Source of the DNA: Xestospongia bergquistia
Taxonomy: Eukaryota; Porifera; Demospongiae; Haplosclerida; Petrosiidae
DNA: 64,000 nt
NCBI GenBank assembly: GCA_963965975.1
Contig: OZ014425.1
Span: 3,671,501 to 3,735,500 of the forward strand
Direction of reading: 5' to 3'
Of the stretch, positions 35,382 through 46,500 are shown one piece after another. The notes beneath the pieces are model-generated. The model had not been told where the DNA came from. It saw nothing but the letters and a program-made list of their open reading frames with translations, and did no database searches. Positions within the stretch are counted from its first letter, which is position 1. Each line of letters starts with the position of its first letter. A program made the translations under genes and the position numbers.

Positions 35382-37372
35382 ATGGCATTGCCTTCTGAAG
35401 ACAAGCTAAATATTAATTGGACTCCCGAATTCTCAGCTTATCCACTGGTAGAGCAGCCAGCATGGAGTGTGTGTACAATAAAAGCTCCTTTATATGAGCC
35501 TTCTAGCCGCGCACCCGTCGATATTGTAGCTGTTATTGACAAGAGTGGTTCTATGCATGGAGAGAAATTGGATCTTGTAAAAAAGACGTTAGAATTCGTT
35601 ATTGATCAATGTAAGTACAACAAGATATCATGCATCCATTTTTCTCTTCCATGATATATTTTTTATAGTGAAAGAATGTGATTGTCTTTCAGTGATAACT
35701 TATGATACCAAAGTTCAAGTAGACTTTCCTCTTACCTCTATGAACTCAGAAAACAAAGAAAGAACTAAACTCATGGTCAAGGCAATTAGAGATGGATCAT
35801 CGACTAATTTATGTGAAGGATTATTGAAAGGTAATTCATTCAATCATTGATAATCCAGCTATCATTTCTAACTTGATGTAGGAATGGAACAGATTATAGG
35901 GCGTACTGGGAAAAAGGCTCAAGTTGCCTCTGTTCTACTTCTTACTGATGGCCTTGCTAATGTTGGTATCTCAAATCGTGATGGTATTATGGAAGAGATG
36001 AGAAAGCTAATAGATCCATCACCTGGCCATACGGTAACTATTGCTAAATAATGTTTGTTTATTTCACTAATTCTCTTTCTCTCTCATACACACAGCCATT
36101 TGAAGGGACAGTGTACACATTTGGATTTGGTTCAGATCATGATGCTCGTCTTTTAGAATCTGTCTCAACTCAAGGAGGTGGTGTTTATTACTATATTGAC
36201 TCAACTGAAAAGGTTAATGAACTATACTTGTTGACTTTATAATTACTTATAATTCTATTATAAGGGGATTTCTTATGTTTGTATTACAATGCTATAATTA
36301 TGACTATATTTAACCTGTTAATATAAATATTCATAATACTACTCTCCTCTTTGTAGATTCCTGAATCATTTGCTGATTGTCTTGGTGGTTTACTAAGTGT
36401 GATGGCTCAGAACATCACTCTTAAACTTGAAGCATGTGGCGAAAATAAGATCACAGCTGTACATGCTGGAGGACGACCAGTTAATTGGAAGACAGCTAAC
36501 AAAAGGTAACACTAACTATTACTACATTATAGTTACTGGCATTATATAAGGCATCTTTAGTTACCTTAACAGATACCTTATTCATGCTATTAAATAGTGT
36601 AAAATTGTCTTAAATGGATATATGACATTCCTCTATAGAGATAACTATGTCACTATCATTACTACTAACATAACACTATTGCTATGTGTCTTTATAGTTG
36701 TGAAGTAACAATGGGTGACCTTCAGTCAGAAGAAGAGAGAGACATTCTATTAGAACTCAAGTTGCCTGTTCTTTCTGCCTCAACTAGTGATGTTGTTATA
36801 ACAGGTCAATTAGTTTATTTCAATGTCATCTCCTCAACAATGGATAACATTGGAAGTAATCTGACAATAGAGAGAAGTGGTTAGTTACTGATATGCTCAA
36901 AATAACATTAGTGATTCCCTGTATATAGATGGTCCTCGTGGTGAAGCTAGTAAAAAACTTGACACACAGAGGAATCGTATCATAGCAACCAATGCCCTTA
37001 AAGAAGCTAGACAACTAGCTGATCAAGGCAAATATCCTGAAGCAAAAAAGATACTAGAAAGTGCTGTACAGAGAATTACAGCATCAGTATCTGTGGGAGA
37101 AGAATTCTGTCAAGGGTTATTGAGTGATTTGACTAAAGCATCAGAGACAATGAGATCACAACAAGAGTACCGCTCTCATGGTGCTCATTACATGATGAGC
37201 AAGTAAGTAAAATGGCTGGCTTGTATTAGTGGAATGTGCCACTGTCATCTCCCTCCATTTTAGAAAACAGAGTCATGCAGTTCAAAGGAGTAATTTTATG
37301 AGTGAGGCCACACCCTATGGCAATACTTCCAAATGTTCATATGTTGCCAAATCAAAGGCCATGAAAAAGTGA
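35382..37372 (+). CDS. VWA-Vwaint protein, copy 2
   Basis: Same eight-exon structure as copy 1, with all splice sites kept and an open frame ending KAMKK. The start context ATCGATCATGG is shared with copies 3 and 4. Changes are mostly conservative (MALPSED for MASPSGD, EDKLNIN, CDCLSVITYD). The metal-binding DKSGS, DGSSTNL and LLTDG are unchanged. The long intron before the Vwaint exon is of the same short type as in copy 1, grouping copies 1 and 2. Confidence 0.87.
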
Positions 37373-37560
37373 AGAACTACTTTTGATAATAACAGTATTG
37401 ATTGATTGACTATTATATATCAATATATTTTTAACAAATTAGTTTGAACATTCCCTTTTAGCATTTGTATCAAATTAAAGTTATTGTTGGCAGAAAATAT
37501 ATATTTTTAACACAACAACATAATCCTTAACTGCACAATTAGTTATGTAATAGCCGTCTT

Positions 37561-37612
37561 CTACCACAATCCAGAGATCAGTCTCTACCTTAATATATCC
37601 TACTAGATCCTC
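37561..37612 (-). pseudogene. Sterol reductase 3'-end relic behind VWA2
   Basis: Same surviving last codons (RLISGLW and TAG) as the relic behind VWA1, so the loss preceded the duplication of units 1 and 2. Confidence 0.8.
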
Positions 37613-38048
37613 AACTTGATAACAGCAAATTTAATCCTTTATAAGTCAGTATACTGTTATACTGTCTAGCATGCCGGACAGTCCTATAACTATTTTGGAC
37701 CATGTGCTGTAAATTATTGTTATGTTTATTTATATTCTATTATTGTATATATGCAACAATTGAAAACAACGTCCTTCATTTGCTGATGCATATGACATGA
37801 CATGGAACTCATCTTTTATTGTTTTCATCCCATGTAGTAAACAACCAACTGAAACTTTAAAACGTTTTTCTGGGATTATTTTGTTAATCATTTTGACCTC
37901 AATATGACCAGGAGCTCCTGATATGGCATATACCTGGCACTATGTTTGTCAATGTAATAACTGCAGTTCCACTAACCAATTTTTCACAAATAATGTTAAT
38001 ATAATTACCTCAACAGGCTACATCTAGATCTTAGATGTAGACCTTCAG

Positions 38049-38050
<2 letters not shown>

Positions 38051-38110
<60 letters not shown>
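38051..38110. repeat. (AT)n microsatellite
   Basis: About 29 AT dinucleotides; longer than the paralogous tract at 33666. Confidence 0.95.
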
Positions 38111-38114
<4 letters not shown>

Positions 38115-39769
38115 CATATCTTTATGTTATTAATATTTACTTGCCTTTGTTCTTTTAATTACTGTAAAATCTTATTAATAATAATAATAAGTTAACAGAA
38201 AGCTAATAGAAATATATGTGCATTGAACTTGAAAACACCCCCAAAATGGCCAAGTTTGTTGTAGAACCTATTCAAATACTCATATGATGCATGTGTCAGT
38301 TTGCTTATCTGAAGCATGATCTGACTGGAATCACATTGTCCTTTACCTTTTTCTTGTACACACATATTCCTGACATAGCCTTATAAAAAATTTAACTGTT
38401 TTTATATACACTTTGGTGGCTACTCACTGCTTATCAAAGTCTCTGTAATAAAAGTAAATAACTCTGTCACACAGTTTTATTATATTGAAAAACTATGAAT
38501 TGTGGAATGTGGTAGTTTCTGATTTAATAGAATGGATAGAAAAAGAATAGACAGAAATATAACAATATGAAAACATCTGTACAGTATTAGTGTAAATGGC
38601 TGTATAGTGTCTGCGCCAAACTAAGTGTGCACAATATATAGTAAGATACTTATAGATATAAGAGAAAGAGAGAAAAGGAGAAAGAGTTAATTTTTTGAAA
38701 CTACAAATAACAACCTCAACTGGTGGCATAAAGAAAATTGTTGGTAACATTATTATTTGTTGTAGTTATACAGAAATATTTAAAGCTTGGTCAATAAATA
38801 GGTCAATCAGTCAGGGTGAACATCATAAATTTATGACAACTAGCTGTTTAGCTCAGATTGCATCAAATGCCTTCTGTGTTGTAAGCTTCAACAATATTGA
38901 GGACATTACTAGAGCCATTGTCTTAAAAACAACAGACAATTAGATATCAAGCTTCATACATTCATAAATCTATTAGTTCATTAATTAACTCATAGACAGA
39001 ATTCAAATGTATATAAAATCAACAACCAATTCAGTCCTATTAAATGCAGGCCTATTGTTTTATTTTTTTGTCACATTTGGCATTCCTTAATTAGGACAGA
39101 CAATGATATAATAGATGTAATTATTACCAATACATAGCCAGCTGCTCATTAGAATGTTTAAATCATAAATATCGAGAATATGGTGAATATAACATATTAT
39201 TCTTATATTGTTATACCTGGTGAAGGCTAATCAAGGCCAAAACATTCTATAATGTTTATTTTCTAATAAAAATTATTATTCTCGTATTAACATCAACAAC
39301 AGACTGAGCCAGTCCTCGTTCATTATAATTATTCTTAGCCCAATATCTTATAGAATGTGCAGGCATGTTAGAATGTCAAATTTTACTGCATAGATATGAC
39401 ATTCTCATGATTACTTTCTGCCTGCAGTCCATGCAGTGCTATGACATTTGATATTTTAGCCTTTTAAAATTATAAAATAGAATTATTAATATAATACTAC
39501 AATGTGGCATCCATTCACAAAAGAATGACATTTTGTAATTATAAGTAATGTGTTATATAGTGATGTATATAGGCAGTCTGCATCACAACAGCCTCTTGCA
39601 TAAGTATAACCAAATCATCTGAGATCAACACAACATGTTATTCTAAACAATAAAACATTCAACTAGATAGATAGATTGGCAGTTATTTGTCAAGTCAGGA
39701 AGAGTAATTTAAAGCCAGAATGCGGAAGCCCAGTGGGTTGTACAAACTTCCCAAGTTTCACTATCGATC

Positions 39770-41980
39770 ATGGCATCGCCTTCTGGAGACAAGCTAAATA
39801 TTAATTGGACTCCCGAGTTCTCAGCTTATCCACTGGTAGAGCAGCCAGCATGGAGTGTGTGTACAATAAAAGCTCCTTTATATGAGCCTTCTAGCCGTGC
39901 ACCCGTCGATATTGTAGCTGTTATTGACAAGAGTGGTTCTATGCATGGAGAGAAATTGGATCTTGTAAAAAAGACGTTAGAATTCGTTATTGATCAATGT
40001 AAGTACAAGAAGATATCATGCATCCATTTTTCTCTTCCATGATGTATTTTTTATAGTGAAAGAATGTGATTGTCTTTCAGTGATAACTTATGATACCAAA
40101 GTTCAAGTAGACTTTCCTCTTACCTCTATGAACTCAGCAAACAAAGAAAGAACTAAACTCATGGTCAAGGCAATTAGAGATGGATCATCGACTAATTTAT
40201 GTGAAGGATTATTGAAAGGTAATTCATTCAATCATTGATAATCCAGCTATCATTTCTAACTTGATGTAGGAATGGAACAGATTATAGGACGTACTGGGGA
40301 AAAGGCTCAAGTTGCCTCTGTTCTACTTCTTACTGATGGCCTTGCTAATGTTGGTATCTCAAATCGTGATGGTATTATGGAAGAGATGAGAAAGCTAATA
40401 GATCCATCACCTGGCCATACGGTAACTATTGCTAAATAATGTTTGTTTTTGTTTCACTAATTCTCTTTCTCTCTCATACACACAGCCATTTGAAGGGACA
40501 GTGTACACATTTGGATTTGGTTCAGATCATGACGCTCGTCTTTTAGAATCTGTCTCAACTCAAGGAGGTGGTGTCTATTACTATATTGACTCAACTGAAA
40601 AGGTTAATGAACTATACTTGTTGACTTTATAATTACTTATAATTCTATTATAAGGGGATTTCTTATGTTTGTATTACAATGCTATAATTATGACTATATT
40701 TAACCTGTTAATATAAATATTCATAATACTACTCTCCTCTTTGTAGATTCCTGAATCATTTGCTGATTGTCTTGGTGGTTTACTAAGTGTGATGGCTCAG
40801 AACATCACACTTAAACTTGAAGCATGTGGCGAAAATAAGATCACAGCTGTACATGCTGGAGGACGACCAGTTAATTGGAAGACAGCTAACAAAAGGTAAC
40901 ACTAACTATTACTACATTATAGTTACTGGCATTATATGCATCAACTTTAATAATGCATATATATATATATATATATATATATGATTGGCTAGGTCTGTTA
41001 CTAGGATTCATATATGTATTCCAATCTTCCATCATATTAATTTTCAATGAGGTAAAGTTTAAGGTTAATATGATGGTAGTTTAGATTATATTACTATTAA
41101 TTCATTTAACACTTACATGAACATTATTTGGCTTCCATGCATCCATACAAAATACAAATAAAAATCACAATTAGTTAATGATACATGTAATGTGTATATA
41201 ACCAAATCAATCAATCTTTACTGTGACTAATGAATATACATTCCTTTATAAAGGGAGCTATGTTAATATTGCTACTACTTACATCAGTCTATTTCTTTGA
41301 CTCTATAGTTGTGAAGTAATGATGTGTGACCTTCAGTCAGAAGAAGAGAGAGACATTCTATTAGAACTCAAGTTGCCTGTTCTTTCTGCCTCAACTAGTG
41401 ATGTTGTTATAACAGGTCAAGTATTTTATTTCAATGTCATCTCCTCAATAATGGATAACATTGGAAGTAATCTAGCAATAGAGAGAAACAGTCAGTTACT
41501 GAGACACTCAATATCATAAATATTAGTGACTCTCGTATACAGATGGTTCTCGTGGTGAAGCTAGTAAGAAGCTTGACTCACAGAGGAATCGTATAATAGC
41601 AACCAATGCTCTTAAAGAAGCTGGACAACTAGCTGATCAAGGCAAATATCCTGAAGCAAAAAAGATACTAGAAAGTGCTGTACAGAGAATTACAGCATCA
41701 GTATCTGTGGGAGAAGAATTCTGTCAAGGGTTATTGAGTGATTTGACTAGAACATCAGAGACAATGAGATCACAGCAAGAGTACCTCTCTCATGGTTCTC
41801 AGTTAATGACCAGTGTGTAAGTAAAACAACTGGCTTATATTAATGGGACATGCCACTGTCATCTCCCTCCATTTTAGAACACAGCTCCATTTACTTCAGA
41901 GAAGTAATTATGTCTACACTCCTTATAGCAGTACTTCAAGAGATGAATATGTTGCCAAATCAAAGACTATAGAGAAATGA
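39770..41980 (+). CDS. VWA-Vwaint protein, copy 3
   Basis: Same eight exons, open throughout by my reading. The VWA metal site is intact (DKSGS, DGSSTNL, LLTDG). The Vwaint exon begins CEVMMCDLQSEEERD, and the last exon differs from copies 1 and 2 (LHLLQRSNYVYTPYSS, ending KTIEK). Intron 5 is longer, with an (AT)n run near 40960. These differences are shared with copy 4, so copies 3 and 4 form a subgroup. The stop faces the reductase stop 200 bp away. Confidence 0.87.
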
Positions 41981-42179
41981 AGAACTATTTTCAGCAACAG
42001 CAGTATTAATTAATTGATCAAGATCGACTGTTATATATCAATATATTTTTAACAAGTTTGAATATTCCCTTTTAGCATTTTTATCAAATTATATAAAATT
42101 TATTGTTGACAGCAAATTTTTGTTTTAAATTAACACACAACCACTACAAAATTAGTTTAGTAATAAGTAACAGTTTGTT

Positions 42180-43448
42180 CTAATACAATCCAGGGATCAG
42201 TCTCCACTTCACTAATTGGCAATATTTATCCCAATCTTTTCCATACTTCTTCTGACAGTTCTCTTCATCTCTCAATTGACGATGTATAAGAAGGAAAATA
42301 AAATAAATAACATAAAAATATGGAAGAATATTTTCCATACCACAGGGAAGAGACCAAGATAAAGCCATCACTAAATCACCCACATAGTTAGGGTGACGAC
42401 ACATTCCCCACCATCCTGATACTATCAATTTTGTACCACGTTGTGTAGGAAGAGTCTCAAGGTGCTGAACTGATGGATGATGTGGGTTTCGACGAAACTG
42501 GTCTTTCTGAGAGTTTGCTCCACGAAAAATAGCATAGCCTAGTACTTTCAAAGCTACAATAGCAATGATAGCCCACCACTGTAGAGATGTTGGATGATCA
42601 ACTAAATAACGAGCTTGAATACTGTATGTGAAAGGGACCCAAGTTAAATCTCCAAATGCCAACATGAATCCAAATCCATCATGAACAATATCCATAGTTG
42701 TCAAAATGGCTTCCTCAAACCAGAGAGCATCAAGAACATACCATGACTGGAAAACACAGACAAGAATCATCGAAGCAGAGACATAACCAAGTTTCTCATA
42801 TTGTGTAGCCATCATACAATAGTTGATAGTAACCCATCCAATAAGACCAGGACGCAACTCACAAAACACTTTCCAGTCTAGTATGCCAATACGAGGGTTA
42901 AGCTCTCGTCCCATAAAGAAATCATAGAAACAGTTACCACTGTTACCGCCAAGAGCAAGTAGGGTTCCTGGATAGAAGGAACGTACATAAAGATAAACAG
43001 AAAAGATAAAAGAGAAAACTATGGCAGCCATTGCAAATGCAAGATAATGGTGGTATAAGAAGCTGACAGGTAGTTTATAATAACAATAAACTAATACAAA
43101 TAAAATGTGAGCTAAAATGAAAGCATATATTCCATTTAGTTTGTATTTCAAAGTGGTCCCATCTCGTAGCCGTGATCCTTTGACAACACGTCCTAGAGGA
43201 GATAAGTAGATAACAATGTTAAAAACAAACCAGATCACAAAAATCAAGAAAGCTAAAGGATGCCAGAATTCACTCCAAGGAGGTATTTGACCAGGAACAA
43301 GATCACACCCAGCTTTATTACAAAATGTGTAGAGCCCAATTACAGTCACTGGAAGCCCAATTGTCATAAAAGTGGTACCTAGAGGTCCCAGGAACTCATA
43401 ATGAGTTGTACGAGGATTGAGAAGTTTATTAGAATCAGTAGACGTCAT
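42180..43448 (-). CDS. TM7SF2: Delta(14)-sterol reductase, copy A (TM7SF2/LBR/ERG24 family)
   Basis: Single-exon, 422 residues, multi-pass ER membrane enzyme that would reduce the C14-15 double bond of sterol intermediates using NADPH. Family signatures are seen: ALGGNSGNCFYDFFMGRELNP at about 165-185, FGDLTWVPFTYSIQARYL at about 265-282, VSGWWGMCRHPNYVGD at 343-358 and the C-terminal RDEENCQKKYGKDWDKYC. Roughly nine hydrophobic segments. It lacks the Tudor domain of lamin B receptor, so it is TM7SF2/ERG24-like; DHCR7 is a related alternative. Convergent with VWA3 and 80 bp downstream of the beta-helix gene on the same strand. Confidence 0.92.
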   Translation of the reverse strand: MTSTDSNKLLNPRTTHYEFLGPLGTTFMTIGLPVTVIGLYTFCNKAGCDLVPGQIPPWSEFWHPLAFLIFVIWFVFNIVIYLSPLGRVVKGSRLRDGTTLKYKLNGIYAFILAHILFVLVYCYYKLPVSFLYHHYLAFAMAAIVFSFIFSVYLYVRSFYPGTLLALGGNSGNCFYDFFMGRELNPRIGILDWKVFCELRPGLIGWVTINYCMMATQYEKLGYVSASMILVCVFQSWYVLDALWFEEAILTTMDIVHDGFGFMLAFGDLTWVPFTYSIQARYLVDHPTSLQWWAIIAIVALKVLGYAIFRGANSQKDQFRRNPHHPSVQHLETLPTQRGTKLIVSGWWGMCRHPNYVGDLVMALSWSLPCGMENILPYFYVIYFIFLLIHRQLRDEENCQKKYGKDWDKYCQLVKWRLIPGLY

Positions 43449-43528
43449 AACAGATAAGACATTTAACTACCATCTATATATATACCACCCACACGTTGTC
43501 AGAAGAATAAGATTTTATAACTAAAAAG
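43449..43528. promoter_or_regulatory. 80-bp gap between beta-helix gene stop and reductase start
   Basis: Must contain the 3' end of one gene and the 5' start of the next. On the reverse strand it has a GTATATATATAG string that could be a TATA-like site about 30 bases before the reductase ATG, and no AATAAA. The corresponding gap at 60654-60732 is 79 bp and similar. Confidence 0.45.
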
Positions 43529-46500
43529 TTAATTCAAATTATTAAAAGAAGTTTCCTGTTCAACAAAATCTATGTATTGAGTAACAATGAGGTCATTGCT
43601 TTTCATTTGAATTTCATTTTCATTCTCTTCTGTTGGATTCTGCTCATTAATATGACGATGCTCAATAAACCAATTTCTAATTGTCGTCAGGAATATAACA
43701 ATAAAGACAAACACCATTATAACAAATGGTATATAGTAACCCACAAGTAACAGTTTAGCTAAGGGAGTTATAAAGTCAATGACCTCCTTTCCACAGTCTA
43801 ATACATTATATGTTGTAGATATATTATTCTCTGGAAAAATAGCTAAATTATCTTGAAGTGAAGGGTTAGTGCGTAGGACTAGGACAGCAAACAATATAGT
43901 CAGAATAGTTAATTCAAGATAGTTGACCTTCTTGTCTTTATAAGGTTTAATATAACCATAGATCATAATCCATATTATAACAATCATTAGAATAACAATC
44001 TAACAAATAATCATAATAATATATAAATTATACTAGTGTTATCAGGACTAACTGTATTCCCAGGAAATAAAGTAAGAACCAACATTAGAATGAAACGTCT
44101 TCCCAATTCTATACCACACCACCATGATAATTTAATATTAAATGATTGTTTTAGAGATGAACTCATTCTAAATAGCCACCCATATATCTAAATAATTATA
44201 ATAATGTTAACTAAACAATGACTTCCTTACATGTCTGTAATCTTTATAAGTTAGAAGTGAGAGACCAGGTAGAAGTAGTACTGTTAGCATTAAAACAAGA
44301 ACAGCTATTCCTACTATGAAAGCATGTCCAGAAGTAAAGCATTCAATTTCACCATTCAAATACCATACCTAATGTATTTACAACATTAATATGATATTAT
44401 ATATTGTATGTACTACTTACATGTTTGGAGTGAGCAATTTTAGGACAGTTTAATATATTAAGTGCTGTATAAACAGTATGAGTATACACTAGTAATAATA
44501 CTGTCCATGCTCCATGTAAATTAAGTGTGGGCACTGTATATCTTCTGCATGTTTTCCCTGCACAATATGAACTGATATGAGGAGAGAGTGAAAATATCAA
44601 GATCAATAATGATTGATTGACTATAAGGATAATCTTACTTTAACGTAATTATTAAAGTTACAACAATAATTGATGTCACAAATGGTAGGAACCTCAAACC
44701 ATAGGATACTACAATGTTTAGTTTACTATAAGCACAAAAATCATAAGGAAAATAAAGACTCAAAGCACTAGATAAATAATACAACTAGAGAATCAGAAAG
44801 AGATAAGAACAGTCTTTGTAATATGATCTTACATATTTTCCTCCAGTTAGAAAAGTCTCTGGAAATTGTAGTGTTATAAATGGTACTACCTAATATTATT
44901 AAACAATAAATCTATTTTATTATCTCATAGTACACAGTACCTGGATATAGAACAAAAATGGATAGAGCCATGTTGGGAGTGGTTTGTCTAACAATATTAT
45001 TATAACTAGTATTATTACTTCAGCAATTACTACAATAATAGAATTAATATTACACTCAATAATATATTTAGTTATACCTAAGACTGGAATAAGAACAACA
45101 TTAGAGTTGGTACAAGTTACACATCTGTTTAATAACACACTTACTCCCTGACCTTTAGGACACTCTCCACATAATAAACCTATCAGATGTTAGTAAATAA
45201 CTACTAATTGTTACACTATACCTTTTCGTCCACATGCACATTGTCTGTTTGGTTGTGAGTTAGTGTAGACATAAGCACAATATGATGGACCTATACTTGT
45301 ATTAAAGAAACATTGACAATAGCCTGGTGGACATTGATAGAAGTAGAGATTAGGTTCTTGTCCATGTAATCTAGTAGCCCATTGGTATGACTATTAGAGA
45401 GAGAAACAGAGCATAGAGATACTTTATGTCTAGTGTAATATACCTGAATAATAATAGAGTCTTGGTCTTCTTCACAAAGTACTATCTGACGTTGATTGTT
45501 ATCACAAGTACAGTATTTATGAAGTGAGTGACTAATGCCTAGAGATGAGAGCTGATATCCACCTAGACACTCTTCACTCACAAGAGGTAGATTATAAACA
45601 GCACTCTTTAAGAAAATAGTTTTATAATTCAATTTTTGTCATACTTACTGTAGAACTTTGAACAGCAAAGCTAACTTGTTGTATAGTAACATTGCCTAGT
45701 GAGTCATCATCAATGAAGTTAAAAATAGAATAAGATACATTAGTAACATATGGTTCTTTAGTTATTAAGAAAGTATCTGGCTTCAGATGAACTAACATTT
45801 CATTAGTGGTCACATTCTACATAGATTACCATCATTGAAACAAAAACTTTAAAGTGTATAAAATACCTGATATTTTTGGTTTGGAGTAAAAGACAATCTT
45901 GTAATTGAACCTGTGAGTTGTCCTAATTCATCTATTACCTTCAATGAAAGTTTTAGATTTTGTCCTGGCCAACCAGTCAACTAACAACAGTTATTCATTT
46001 AAAAAAAGTCATAGACACTCTTACCTCTGTAGAATCAGCATCGATATTAACAGCTGTAGTAACAATAGATTTGTGTTTATTCTCCTGATTAGTATAACCA
46101 ATATTGTTATTATCATCTCTGTATAATAGAGATAGTAAAAAGAAGGAGAAATATATTGTGAGTACCTGATATTAAAAATGGGCCATTCAGGAAAATAAGA
46201 TGCATTAAAGAAAGGTTGAGTAAATCCTGTCCAGGTACAAGTAGAGAGGCTAGTTGCAAAAATAGCTGAACCAAATAATGCTGTGTTGTCAGTAAATGTG
46301 ATATTAATACCATCCTGCAAAAATAAATAAAGTATTAATTTAAAGGCACAAATATATGTGTCCATTTTAACAAATTGTAAACTGTGTCATATTTTTTCAC
46401 CTGGTCCCATTGAGAAGGAGGTCTTTGTTGATTAGAATATAATAACATAAAACATTGTGGATTATATTGAATTTTAGTAAAAATTGGAGATTTCCCTGTA

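Larger units (their letters stand above)
37373..39769. repeat. Intergenic part of the VWA duplication unit, copy 2
   Basis: Near-identical to 32959-35381, with small indels and an expanded (AT)n run. It carries the same palindrome (38018-38040) and hammerhead-like motif, the latter with GAAAC changed to AAAAC. No intact gene. Confidence 0.85.
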
